The translations under genes and the position numbers were made by a program. A DNA stretch of 64,000 nucleotides from Azolla caroliniana (lineage: Eukaryota > Polypodiophyta). The stretch lies in contig JBHGNT010000014.1 in NCBI GenBank assembly GCA_043228905.1, positions 9,300,001 through 9,364,000 of the forward strand, written 5' to 3'. A model generated the notes under the pieces. That model was not told the DNA's origin. It made no database searches and was given only the letters and a program-made list of their open reading frames with translations. Each line of letters opens with the position of its first letter. Within the stretch, counting starts at the first letter, position 1. Shown here piece by piece: positions 53,194-63,904 of the stretch.

Positions 53194-54580
53194 TTAGGTA
53201 CGTCGATTCCAGATGTTTCAACCACATGAAGAACCATGAAGAATGGTTCTCCTTTCTTGAGAAACCGAAATAGACATGAGTTGTCGAGACTAGCAACAAA
53301 ACCATGCATCCCATCATACAGGTGGGTGACGTACCATTCAAACATGTTGGACAGAAGGGGCTGATGTGGAATGTGCTGCATGTCTTGATGATTGCAAAAA
53401 CTTGGTATCTATCAGACAAATCGTTGATCAAGGCATGCATATACAATTCAATCACCACAGTTGCTTCATTGAAGACATGGGTCGGCTTATCGCGCGTGGG
53501 CATAGGGACAAGAGGATGTTCATCCTTGAGACAAATGATGTTGACACCGCAATGTTTGCAAAAGGATAGAAGGTTGAATCCTACATCGACCTGTAGCACA
53601 AGCAGGTCGACCACATCAATTTTCCGAAGCCTCAAGAACTACAGTCGAAACAGGTGGTATTCGGATTGCTGAAATTCAGTGGCCGGAAAGGCCAAGTATG
53701 TGAAGCTTGTCTACTCGGGAAGCGACATAGGCTTCCATTCCCTAATGAGAAGAATCGGAACCACATTCGGCTCGATCTAATCCACACAAATGTATGGGGA
53801 CCGGCAAGTTGTGTGAGCAAAGGGAGGAACTGATACTTTGTCTCCTTCATAGACGATTTTAGCCGACACACTTGTTTCTACCTAATAGCGAACAAGAGCA
53901 AAGTCTTCTCATGTTTCCAAGATTTAAAGAATCTTTTCAAACGAGAAACTAAGAGGAAGATCGAGTCTCTAAGATCGGATGGTGGAAAAGAATACTTTTC
54001 TAGCCAGTTCAAGAGTTATCTACAGAAAAAAGAAATCCGGAGGGAGTTCTCCTACAGATACACGTTGGAGTAGAACGGTGTGGCCGAACAACGGAACTGG
54101 ACAATGGTGGAAGCGGCCATGGCAATGCTGGAGGAGAAGAGCATGCCCAGGATCTATTGGGCCGAAGTGATTTGGATGGCCGTCTATATACAGAATTTGA
54201 TTTCTGCCTCTAAAACAAAGGTGTCACCACACGAGTTGTATTTCGTGAAGAAGCCAAACCTAGCGCACCTTAGTGTGTTCAGTAGGTAGCATTACATACG
54301 TGCATATACTAGACAAGAGATGAAGGAAGTTGAATGCCAAGGCCGAGAATTATATCTTCATAGGCTACTGGCATGAGCAGGGGTACACGTGCTACAACCC
54401 CCGGATGAAACAAGTATGGGCGTTCAGTAGCTAGCATTACATACGTGCATACACTAGATAAGAGAAGACGGAAGCTGGATGCGAAGGTTGAGAATTATAT
54501 CTTGATCGGCTACTCGCACAAACAGAAGGGGTACAAGTGCTACAACCCCCGAACGAAACAAGTATGGGTGAGCCGTAATG
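53194..54580 (+). pseudogene. Copia gag-pol fragment related to element 1 (protease to integrase)
   Basis: Frames read in pieces: H-M-K-N-H-E-E-W-F-S-F-L (protease end), L-V-S-I-R-Q-I-V-D-Q-G-M, L-K-F-S-G-R-K-G-Q-V-C-E-A-C (zinc region), then an integrase core with S-D-G-G-K-E-Y and N-G-V-A-E-Q-R-N that element 1 lacks. The end is V-Y-I-Q-N and L-D-A-K-V-E-N-Y-I-L-I-G-Y. A 142-147 bp tandem duplication at 54279-54567 repeats the last segment. More than ten stops. Ends at an LTR of another family. Confidence 0.85.
54279..54567 (+). repeat. Tandem duplication (2 x about 145 bp) in the copia fragment
   Basis: GTTCAGTAGSTAGCATTACATACGTGCAT...CAAGTATGGG occurs twice (from about 54279 and from 54421) with about 15% divergence. 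Confidence 0.85.
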
Positions 54581-55023
54581 TGTCACAGACATGACAACAA
54601 TCATGTCAAGATTTGAACCCTTGACCTCTTGTATTATGGTCAAGTGTTATGTTCTAACCAATACATCTAAATACATAGTCATATTATGTATATCTTGGTA
54701 GATTATTAGTAGAATATCTATTTCAAGTTCTAGGAGTTTTTAGAAAGTTCTAGATCTAGAAGGTTCTAGAATATTCTCCAAAATATTCTAATGCATGTAC
54801 TTCAGCTCATAGTATAAATACTTGGAACCTCCTTGGTCCCTTTCAGGGGATTCAACACCAGTCATTGACACATCAATCTATTATTCTCATTTCGCCCCAT
54901 CTTGTCTCCTTAATCTTTATCTCTGTCTTCATGCTCTCATGTCGCTCCCAGCTTCTTAAGTTCCACACTCTTAGCCCCATCATCCATGCTCCGTCCGAAT
55001 CCGCGATTGGCGTGTTTGTGACA
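54581..55023 (+). repeat. LTR (family X-like, plus strand)
   Basis: 443 bp, TGTCACAGACATGACA to GTGTTTGTGACA (inverted ends TGTCAC/GTGACA). TATA-like AGTATAAATACTTGG near 54811; GGGATTCAACACCAGTC block as in other X LTRs. The first 100 bases are antisense-tRNA-like (minus TTGGTTAGAACATAAC and GGGTTCAAATCTT). Right flank returns to copia-like sequence; no clean duplication seen. Confidence 0.75.
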
Positions 55024-55029
55024 GTTTGA

Positions 55030-55312
55030 ATCCCTTAAAAGGGACAAAGGAGGCTACAAGTGTTTATATTGTGAGCTGAATTACATGCAGTAGAATATTG
55101 TACAGAATATTTGGGAGAATATTCTAGAACCCTCTAGTTCTAGAACTTTCTAAAAACTCCTAGAACTTGGAATAGACAATCTATTAATAATCTAACAATG
55201 ATAATATATAATGACCATGTATTTGGATGTGTTGGTTAGAATATAACACTTGATTATAATACAAGAGGTTAAGAGTTCGAATCTTGACATAACTGTTGTC
55301 ATGTCTGTGATA
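55030..55312 (-). repeat. Inverted partial copy of the neighbouring LTR
   Basis: About 283 bp matching 54581-54850 in reverse complement (ends GTTGTCATGTCTGTGATA). Together with 54581-54850 it forms an inverted repeat with a loop of about 180 bp. Confidence 0.88.
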
Positions 55313-55827
55313 CTTCTTTGCTTTAGCCTTTTCAAACTTGACCTTGACACCACCATCACCAAAGCTCTTTGTAAGTGGAATCCTAGTTTCAATTAAGTAA
55401 ATCTTACGATTTTTCCAAAAGATTAAGTCTCAATTTACCATGTCTTTATTTTCATTGATGTTCCAAACTATTACACCACATGCATCGAGGTCGAAATGGT
55501 TCCCTTGACCTTGAAGTTTGACCATTATCAAGACTTGCTCCTTTAATTCTTAAATCTTTCATACTTTGAACTAAATCATCAAGCAAATACTCACTCTTAG
55601 TTCCAATCACTTCTCGTTATTGGTGCACTATTTTGTATGATGGTTATTGTCCAATCTTTGAACTTTGATCTTTTACTCGAGCCGATTCATGATTCCCACA
55701 TGTGATGTTCGTACAGTTGCATCATTCCCTTGCATTCTTTTCATAAATTTATTACAATAATTTGTTACCTTATTCCAATCAACAGTTATACCATCTTCGA
55801 TATTTGGAACCTGAGGCATAAGCTCCA

Positions 55828-56033
55828 ACTCCTTTCTATATCTCCTGTAAAAAATAAAGCAACATTTTTCCAAGACAATGAAATTCTTTCTTCTAGCTCT
55901 AAGTTTCCATAAAATCTAACAAACTCCTTTCTATATCATCTATTTCTATACCTACAAAAATAAAGCAACATTTTGCCAAGACAATGACTTTCTTTCTTCT
56001 AGCTCTAAGATTCCATACAATCTATCAAACTCC
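55828..56033. repeat. Tandem duplication (2 x about 105 bp)
   Basis: CTCCTTTCTATATC...AAAATAAAGCAACATTTTKCCAAGACAATG...TCTAGCTCTAAG appears twice in tandem. Confidence 0.85.
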
Positions 56034-56128
56034 TTTCTTATGTTAGCCACAAATAATCCTTTATCCTCTTTTATGACCCATTTACGAAATGAACACATAG
56101 TAACTCGAGAGAAGTCTTCACGCGCATA

Positions 56129-56438
56129 TGTTGAGCGAGCAAGCTCAACTAGATCCGGATCAGCATCCGGAAGGATGGGCCGGATCGGTATCCAGAAACA
56201 ACCGGCCGGATCAGGGAGACGTATCGGAGAGCCGGATTCGAGCGGGAATCAGAAGCCTAGTAGTAGCCTAGACTACTAGGTAATCATTGTCTCGTAGTTA
56301 GTGTCAGTCGCATGTAGGAATATTGAAGTACCTGTCAGTACTTCTGTTAGTCCTATATGGACTTTTATAAATAGTGTTGTTTAGCACGTTGTATGTACAG
56401 AGTTTTCAGAGTGATATTTTGAATTGAATTTATGTTCT

Positions 56439-56506
<68 letters not shown>

Positions 56507-56614
56507 GCGTATACTCTCTGTGTATTAAGGTTCTCCATTAAACCTTCATCTTATTCTCTGTTGCTATCCGGTTAAGCCGGTTTTGTCTAACGCTTCCACA
56601 CGTTTAGATTCACA
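56129..56614 (+). repeat. Solo LTR related to copia element 1
   Basis: 486 bp from TGTTGAGCGAGCAAGCTCAAC to TTTAGATTCACA. Shares GAAGTACCTGTCAGTACTTCTGT and the TATA region (CTTTTATAAATAG near 56365) with the element 1 LTR. The flanks CATA(T) on both sides (56125-56128; 56615-56619) are the target duplication. Contains a long (CT)n tract, 56436-56502. Confidence 0.85.
56436..56502. repeat. (CT)n microsatellite inside the solo LTR
   Basis: About 33 uninterrupted CT units. Confidence 0.97.
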
Positions 56615-57120
56615 CATATTCCAACACAAGTGCTTCTTTGCATGCATTCCAATCCAAATTATGCAATCTTTGTAGTTCACAAATTTTAGCTCTTAATTCC
56701 ATGTCCACTAATTTATAAAAGTTTTATGTCGTATTTACATCATTCACACCAGACATTTCCATTTCATCAGTGCCACCAAACACATCAATCGTATGTGTTA
56801 CTACCCTCTCGGCAGTACACAAGTCGGATACGTACCCTATCAAGGATATTGTGGTTGGAGAGATGGGTTTATAATTAAACACTCGTAAATTTATAGATAA
56901 CTTAACTATATGAATTAATCTGTCTTGATTGGCTATATTGAGATAACTATTTTACTATTTGAATCGGCCATAACTGATCAACTTAAACAAGTAAATTACG
57001 AAACACAATTATAATAAACAAATTGTACTCATACTTGCCAAATTGTTTGCGCTTCACTTCAAATGTGTCTTGGTGTTGCTCACACAGAAGCGTAGCAGTT
57101 TCTTGAACAGAAGATAACAT

Positions 57121-57539
57121 GAAAGTGAGGAAGGAATCACTATGACTTTGGATGGAAGAGATGGAAAGAGTACAAATGTAGTAAAGAGAGATTAATGGGA
57201 AATTAGGGAATAAGATTAAAACAATATTTGAGAGAATGTAAGAAATTTATAATGTTTTCATGAAAGAGGTTACGAAAAAGGTAATTACCATAAAGCTTAC
57301 TATAATCATTGAATCGATGCAAGGTAATTACTACAAAGTGTGTTTTTCAAGGATAAAACTTAAACCTTCACCCTTTAGAAGAAAATTGAGCATCACAACC
57401 ATTACACTAGTTCTTTTCTATCTATTTATAATATTTACCTTCTTTTCTTGTATCTAGCTCTCTGAATATATCTCACTATATTTTCCTTCACATATCTTAC
57501 CATTTTATTTTTTTGATATCCCTTCTGAGGACACTCCCT
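57121..57539. other. Spacer, nothing recognised
   Basis: AT-rich; only a short open stretch at 57260-57457 with no recognisable content. Confidence 0.5.
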
Positions 57540-57880
57540 TCTCCTTCAATAATAAAGGGACACTCTAGCATATGTGCCATGTGCACATGTAGAGAGGGTC
57601 TTGCATGTGTGCTTCTCCTTTTATAGTAAAGGGATGCTCGAACATGTGTGCCATGTGGTGCACATGTAGAGAGGCTCTTGCATGTGTGCTATATGGTGCA
57701 CATGCAATACATTGCTTGGTAGATACTATATATCCTATTTGAGGATACCCCATTCTCTTTTGATTGTGAAGGGACATTCTAGCATGTGTGCTATGTGGTG
57801 CACATGTAGAGAGGCTCTTACATGTGTGCTATATAGTGCACATGCAAGACATTGCTTGGTATATGCTATATAATTTTAGT
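57540..57880. repeat. Local repeat, GTGCACATGTAGAGAGGCTCTTGCATGTG family
   Basis: Three to four imperfect copies of a block of about 85-155 bp with AAGGGACAYTCTAGCATGTGTGCYATGTGGTGCACATG and RCATTGCTTGGTA (57552, 57615, 57770). No coding potential; may be an LTR U3 or satellite remnant. Confidence 0.75.
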
Positions 57881-58479
57881 TCATATAATATAATGTATAA
57901 ATTAAGATATTTACATTTTTATATGTATATTATGAACGTTTGATAAATGGTAAGCTTTGAGGTTCAAAATGTGGAGATTGAATGTTCAAATACTCTTCAC
58001 TTTCATAATGATCTTTGCTTCATTTGCCTTTTCATATATATAAATAATATAATATGAATATAGCTATCATGGTGCTCTATGCTAAATCATTGATACAACT
58101 TTTACTTATATATAATCAAGCTTAATATTATTTTAGTTATGTATTTATCTTTTGTGGATTTACATCCTGAAATCTTCTTACTTCACGACACTAGGACTAA
58201 TAACCTCCGTCGTGCTTGAGACAAAAAGATTAGATTGAGGGTCATCATCAGTATAGACCTAAAGAGAGTCTACCTTCACTCTAACTGACCAATCCTTAGG
58301 TATCATTGAGCAATCAGAATGTTTCACACCATGTATTACTTTGACCTAGAGTTACATCAGTAATACACCCATACAAAATGAAAGTGTGAGATGCTCAAGC
58401 ATGAGGCCAAGAGCACGGCCTCGTGTGACAACTCGGATAAGTCACTTTGTCGATCGACAACAAGTATGGTGTGCCTATA
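57881..58479. other. Unassigned sequence
   Basis: AT-rich then more balanced sequence; a weak tRNA-like pair (AGCTTTGAGGTTCAAAAT, ATGTTCAAATACT) at 57952-58000, no gene recognised. Confidence 0.4.
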
Positions 58480-58512
58480 ATGAGAACTCTAAGAGTAGAG
58501 AAGGTCATGCAG

Positions 58513-58830
58513 GTGACCAATGAAAAACTTCAATTAAGCCAATAGAAGAACACGATAGTTAGGTTTGGGCACAACAAGTACATGGTGCATCACTATGCAT
58601 TTGTGATGAACGTTGCGGCAAAACAAAAACTTCAAACTTCCAAAGAAGTTGCCCAAGATCCAATCCTCCAATGAAAAACTTCCTGAATCAAGCATATAGA
58701 AGAACTCGATAGTAAGGTTTGGGTACAACGAGTACATCATGCATCACTCTGCATTCCTAATGAAGGTTGTGACATACCAAAAAACTTCAAGCTTTCAAAG
58801 AAGCTTCCCAAGATCCATGGTGGATTGAGG
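58513..58830 (+). repeat. Tandem duplication (2 x about 160 bp) in copia H
   Basis: CCAATGAAAAACTTC...AGAAGAACWCGATAGTWAGGTTTGGG...CATCACTMTGCATT...CCCAAGATCC is present twice, about 80-85% identical. Confidence 0.85.
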
Positions 58831-59500
58831 CAAAAGGGAGGAAGGAGATGCGAATATTGGTCAACAACAATACTTGGGATTTAGTCCCAGTCTCCGAACC
58901 CGAGAAAATTACGCAAAGAGAACTAACTGCAAACTCCAACGAATTACGCAAAGAGAACACAATATCGACAGATAATTGGGAGTCATATCTCCTTGATTAT
59001 CACTTGGCAGGACCTCAACAACCCAATCGGGCTCCTTAGCTAGTTCATGCACCCCTCCACATGGATTGTGTTAAGCGAGTGGTACGATATGTGAGTGAAA
59101 AACTTGATCACGGTCTTCTACAAGCACAAAATTCCACTTCAATTGAAAGGTTTTATGGATGGTTCTTGGGCAGACAACACATTTGAGAGGATATCCACAT
59201 CTGGATTTCTGTTTTTGCTCGATAGCGAGCGATCTCCATGAGTATCAAGAAACACCCAACAATGGCTTTATCAACCACTAAGGTAGAGTGCAATACCGAT
59301 TCAATACCACAATCTCAACAACATCTAACTTCTAATGAGCTCAATGTTTCACTCAAGAACTAACCATATTGATGTGCACTATCACTTGCTCAGCAACCTG
59401 AACAAAACCCAATTAGATAAGCCTACGAAAAAACCCAAAACCTCTAATTTTTTTGTGGACATTTTTTAGAGTGGCAAGTTCGATATTGCCTTATCGAGAT
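58830..59500 (+). pseudogene. RT start and RNase H remnants of copia H
   Basis: Open 58848-59039 (M-R-I-L-V-N-N-N-T-W-D-L-V-P-V-S-E-P-E) is the RT N-terminus; homologous to 3140-3190 of element 1. From 59040 RNase H fragments follow in changing frames, with L-Y-V-D-D lacking. Dead. Confidence 0.75.
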
Positions 59501-59619
59501 TAAGTACATGGGAGAAATGTGAGTACTATGGTGTAAAAATTCAAGTTTATTCAATTGAATCTTTAACTACATCGAGACAATCGAGCTTAACAAGACACAC
59601 AATTGACCTTGAGCGGGTG

Positions 59620-60103
59620 TGTTGAGAATCAAGCTCAACTCATGTAAACACATGCCTATGAAGAAAAGCACAATGTGTGAAAAAGTATGTGAGCACACTT
59701 TTTTGTAATTTGTGTGAACTATCTAGTTACACAAAGAACTAAATTGTGACATCTACTTAGTTGTCAAGTGTAAATGTGGTGAAAGATTATTTGATATTCT
59801 TATGACAAAATCATATGCGAGTGGATGTTTATTACTAGACTCCACTAACCACATTGAATTAAGAACTTGTATATAAAGCCCACTTGGCCCATTGTGTTTA
59901 GTTGATCAATATAGTTTTCTCCTTAGTGCATAAGCTCTGATCCCCCTTGTTGTGTATTTTTCATTTCTGGTTGTTGTCTCTAATTCCTTCTCTTGCTCAC
60001 ACATGCACTACGCTTCCACATACCCACTCTCACACATGCTCTACACTTTCACACACTTCAAGTCCACATGGGTTAGCATTCTTTACGCTCTCGACTCTCA
60101 ACA
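59620..60103 (+). repeat. 3' LTR of copia H
   Basis: About 484 bp, TGTTGAGAATCAAGCTCAAC to CGACTCTCAACA. Shares the terminal GTTGAG..AAGCTCAAC hairpin with the element 1 LTR. TATA-like TGTATATAAAGCCC near 59872. Confidence 0.75.
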
Positions 60104-61816
60104 CATATTACATGAAAACACATCACGATAGTTTGATTAATCTTCATTATCTATCAATTTATATTGTATATCTCATCTAGTGCATACCTAGTCAATCTCC
60201 TTCTCTAATTTCATTGTTGCATTGGTATAGTCTTACTCGCGAGCTCAATGAAAAATCATGTGTTTTTGACAATCATGTCAGTCACAGTGCATACATGTTT
60301 CATACTTGTTGCAATATTGATGCAACTATTTTGATGTCTCATGGATAATCATCTCAACCTTGATTGTGCTCATAAGTTGTGTGCTTTTACCATAGAGCAT
60401 CAAATATAAGTCCATGTGCCCAAGCTCATAATAGATATCAATGGCGTATGAAATACATAAAGCCACATGTCAGTGGACCTAATACATAATAACCGATACA
60501 TTTCAGCTTTCGAAGGACTTAGTTTCTGAGTTATGCATTCTCACTATAAATGCTAGAGCCAAGATGGAAAGTAGATGTCATGTTCAAGATGTGTGACTCC
60601 TTAGCATACAAATCAAGCCTCCTCGACTTTTCAATTATATTGCTTTCTCATGTACCTAACCAACGTTTTCATTTATATTGCACTATGTTGTACATAATTG
60701 GTAGATACCCTCCATCATCGTGTTTAGTGCAATTTCTGATTCTAATTGGTAGATGCCCTAGATTTTCATCTTGTGCTTAGTTCTCTTAATTGTTGACGTA
60801 ACATAATCCACTTGTTCAATTATATTTCATTCTGATGTACATAGTTGATTGTTTGAGTTGACTAGCACCTTAATTGGCATCAACATTCCTAATTACGTGC
60901 ACATAGTTTATCATCATTTGTGCGCGAGGTTGTCTATCTTCATTGCTATATCAATGTATGGAAGTTGCCTTGTATGCAAATGTTGCTCTTTATTTTATTA
61001 CAAGGGTCTATGCTTGGTTTAACATTCGAAAGTACAATGTAGATCTTGACTTCAAAGTCCATAAATGGTACGATAATGCTGGGAAAATACATAATTGTGC
61101 AAGTCTCATCTATATAAATGCCTTTAGACTCCTTACTACTAATGCAAAAATTGTTCATTGAGCGATTCAATATCAAGATGTCACGGTACTAATTTGGGAG
61201 GGTGTCAAATTATAGGTTAAATGCCTGGGCTCTATCTATGGTCACTTGAACTATGTACGTACATAGCTAGATCTATGTGTGTGTAGATATAGCTATGTAC
61301 ATGTCATGGTATGTACATAATGAATGAATGGTAGTGTAGGTTTGTCTCAATGAAGAATACATTTTGTTATTATTTTTGGAAACGCGGGCGAAGAAAATGT
61401 GATAAATGCGCACAAACCGTGGGATAAAAAAGAAGCAAGACAAAAAGAAAAAGGCTCATAACATCTACGTTTTCTTGAGAGTTTGTTGGGAAGAAGAAGA
61501 AGAAGCAACAGCAGAGGAAGAAGAAGACGATGGATGGATGGATGGTTGGAGCAAAAACAGGGAATATATTCATATACATATGTATGCCTCTCACAACGAT
61601 GAAGCCCTTCTCTATCCCAAAACAAACCAAAAACAATGGAAGAATGAATAGCTGAAGCCCTAACTAGGTTAAGTAAGAAAGAAAAAGGGCAATCTCTTGC
61701 GTCTGCGTCACAGACACCGACTGACAGACAGAGTTATTTCGGCATGTCCCACTTCCCATCTTTCCCAGCCCCCAAACAAAAGATAAAAGGGAAGAGAGAG
61801 GGGGCGAGAGCGACAG

Positions 61817-61860
61817 TGAGAGAGAGAGAGAGAGAGGGGGGGGGGGGGGGAGAGAGAGGG
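61817..61860. repeat. (GA)n - poly(G) - (GA)n tract
   Basis: Simple repeat about 400 bp upstream of the phytocyanin start; GA tracts are common in plant 5' flanks and UTRs. Confidence 0.9.
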
Positions 61861-62163
61861 AATAATATATGGGAGAGGCCCAATTGCATGAATCTTGCAT
61901 TCCCATTCTTAATGGCCGCGCATAGCTGTGAGCTGTGAGGGGTTGAATCGGATTAGCGTGTCTGTCATATGTTGGACGAGAGAAAATAGCAGACGGGAAC
62001 TCTGGATTATTGCGTGGCTACGTCCGTCCTCCATAGCAGCAACAATAGTAGTAGACAATTCTGAGAATGTGGAGCAGCAGGAGGGGGCCATCCGACAAGA
62101 AGTATGTGGAGGAGGAGATGCAGCCGCTGGGCAGACGAAACAGTGGGGAACTGAATATCGGCT

Positions 62164-62200
62164 GTTATGGTTATGGTTATGGTTATGGTTATGGTTATGG
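62164..62200 (+). repeat. (TTATGG)n hexamer repeat
   Basis: Six TTATGG units just upstream of the phytocyanin ATG, probably in the 5' UTR; in frame it would read Tyr-Gly repeats. Confidence 0.9.
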
Positions 62201-62216
62201 TTACAGTAGTAGTAGC

Positions 62217-62436
62217 ATGATGATCATGGATCCACAGCAGCAACTGAGAGATATGCATCTGCTCTTATTTGTGGTGGTGCTCAGCACGGTGGCCCTGATG
62301 GCACGTGGTGCGTATTCCGCTGATTTTGACGTCGGCGGTTCCGCTGGCTGGACCCTCCCCTCTGCTGCGGACGCGCTTAATTACACCTCCTGGGCCAACT
62401 CTCAAATCTTCGTTGTGGGAGATGTTCTCTGTATGT

Positions 62437-62470
<34 letters not shown>

Positions 62471-63014
62471 CTAATTCCATATGATCGACCAAGATTTGTG
62501 TGCTTTTTGAATACTCAAAGTAAGATCTAACGTTGATCTGTTTTGTGTGCATGTTTTTCTTGTGTTGCTGCGGGTGGTGGTAGATTTTAACTACAACAGG
62601 GCGTATCACAACGTGATGGTGGTGAGGAGGACAAATTACGAGAGATGTGATGGTGCCAATCCCATCCTAAGCTACGATGATGGCTTCACTAACTTTACGT
62701 TGAGTAGGCCAGGCACTTTCTACTTCATGTGTAGTGTGCCGTCCCACTGTGAGCTTGGCCAGAAGGTTGCCATTCATGTCCGGAAACACCCCCTTCAATC
62801 CAGCAGCAGCAGCCCAAGCCCAAGCCCAAGCCCAAACATAAGCATTATTAGCCCCAACGCAGCAGCCACTCCCTCGTCGTCCTCCGCCAACAACAACTCC
62901 CCTCCTCCCTTCGCTCCCAATGACAGCCGCCATTCCGCCGCCACGCCCTACAACCTCCACCTCATCTTCCTCGCTTCCATCATCATCTCTCTAATCCCAT
63001 TCCACCCACTTTAA
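62217..63014 (+). CDS. Phytocyanin (stellacyanin/early nodulin-like), GPI-anchored arabinogalactan type
   Basis: Two exons, 62217-62430 and 62584-63014, joined by a GT-AG intron in the usual phytocyanin position; 214 residues. ATG 62217 or, more likely, ATG 62253 starts a signal peptide (HLLLFVVVLSTVALMARGAYS). The mature plastocyanin-like domain begins ADFDVGGSAGW. Copper-site residues seen: His in A-Y-H-N-V, then Cys and His in C-S-V-P-S-H-C and Gln in L-G-Q-K-V, so the axial ligand is Gln as in stellacyanins rather than Met. The structural Cys of Y-E-R-C is present to pair with the second Cys. A Ser/Pro-rich stretch (residues about 145-195) offers arabinogalactan glycosylation sites, and a hydrophobic C-terminus fits a GPI signal. 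Function: a blue copper protein of the cell surface/apoplast; exact partner unknown. The only clearly intact host gene here. Confidence 0.93.
62431..62583 (+). other. Intron of the phytocyanin gene
   Basis: 153 bp, GTATGT...GGTGGTAG, contains a (TA)n run at 62437-62468. Splicing joins ...CTC-T and AT-TTT to give Leu-Tyr-Phe, matching the family's G-D-V-L-x-F motif; reading through would hit a stop. Confidence 0.9.
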
Positions 63015-63900
63015 ACACCACCTCTGCTACTTACTACCCCTCTTATCCTTCTTCTTCTTCTTCTTCTTCTTCTTCTGCATGCATCTTCATCATCATCATC
63101 ATTCTACACCCCCCCCTACAACAACACATGCACTCCCACTCCCATTCCTTTCTTCTTGGTATGGACGCTACTCCTGTCTACTCATACATACATACATGCA
63201 TACATACATACATACTTATCTTCTTCACCATGCTTCCTAATCAATGTTTTGATATACCATGTTCGACTAATTAATGACATCACTATGTACTGCTCAAGAA
63301 TGTGTTAATCAATGCGTTGTTCCCATTCTTCCTTCTCAACACATACATATATGTATGCATCACATACATCATCATTGAGAACTCCAACTCATCTCGATTT
63401 TTATCATCCTCTATCACGCCATATTTTCTTCAACTTATGTACTTCCAGCAATAGATAAAGTCTAGTACTTCTACTAATGTCTTGTGTTCGTCTCGACTGA
63501 TATATATATATATATATATATATATTCTTGCATAGCTTTTCCAATCATAATGTTGAAGTTTAATATTGATTAATATAAGTGCACGTTTATTATTTGCCAA
63601 CTTTACTTTGGAGATAAACCTTAGCTGGCAGGTAATTAGTAGAGCTGCACAGTGTAATTGGCCACTTACGATCCTTCCATCGATGCTTCAAATCTGTTAG
63701 GTGGATTTTCAATTTGCGTTTGGCGCAGGTGGACGCATTATGTTGTGAGCGACAAGCAGTGCAGGACAAGAAAGAGCCTAGTAAGCAATCACCCGGCGGG
63801 CATTAAACACTGTTTCAAACGAGAAGTGTCAGTCCAAATTATCCTTAGCAGTCATGGAGAGGCCGATAATGGCTTGCTTCATTCTTATATGCGCGGAATC
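63015..63900. other. Phytocyanin 3' flank with microsatellites
   Basis: 3' UTR/intergenic: (CTT)n at 63048-63076, (CATA)n at 63182-63217, (TA)n at 63499-63524. No further gene recognised; an open frame from 63658 is not convincing. Confidence 0.7.
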
Positions 63901-63904
63901 GGGA

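Larger units (their letters stand above)
55320..57120 (-). pseudogene. Unrecognised multi-exon coding relic
   Basis: Minus-strand pieces with protein-like composition: a possible first exon at 57120-57035 (M-L-S-S-V-Q-E-T-A-T-L-L-C-E-Q-H, donor GTATGAG) and a second region from 56836 (I-D-V-F-G-G-T-D-E-M-E-M). A helix-rich stretch (K-L-V-D-M-E-L-R-A-K-I-C-E-L-Q-R-L-H) runs into M-C-S-F-R-K-W-V-I-K-E-D-K-G-L-F-V-A-N. Later come L-E-L-M-P-Q-V-P-N-I-E-D-G (55820) and K-S-F-G-D-G-G-V-K-V-K-F (55360). A solo LTR splits it at 56129-56614; removing the LTR and the duplication rejoins the frame. Stops and a 105-bp tandem duplication (about 55828-56033) show decay. I do not recognise the family. Confidence 0.4.
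58480..60103 (+). mobile_element. Copia fragment H with 3' LTR
   Basis: Element-1-like copia relic: linker with R-F-G-Y-N-E-Y (present twice), RT start (W-I-E-A...N-N-N-T-W-D-L-V-P-V), then directly RNase H pieces (C-V-K-R-V-V-R-Y-V-S, S-T-T-K-V-E, H-I-D-V-H-Y-H-L), a weak purine tract and a 3' LTR. The RT catalytic region is deleted. 5' half missing. Confidence 0.8.
60104..62216. other. Intergenic sequence and phytocyanin 5' flank
   Basis: 60104-61340: no gene or TE motif recognised; loosely repeated ATTGGTAGATRCCCT (60698, 60751). 61340-62216: upstream region of the phytocyanin gene with (GA)n/(G)n at 61817-61856 and a TTATGG hexamer run at 62164-62200. An upstream frame from 62067 is in phase with the gene but would bury the signal peptide. 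Confidence 0.5.

Noticed and set aside
62164-62200. Interstitial telomeric repeat
   Set aside because: The unit is TTATGG, not the plant telomere TTTAGGG (or TTAGGG); it is a simple hexamer repeat.
62067-62216. Phytocyanin start codon at 62067
   Set aside because: It would place about 60 charged and Tyr-Gly-repeat residues before the signal peptide; the family starts at the hydrophobic leader, so ATG 62217 or 62253 is preferred.
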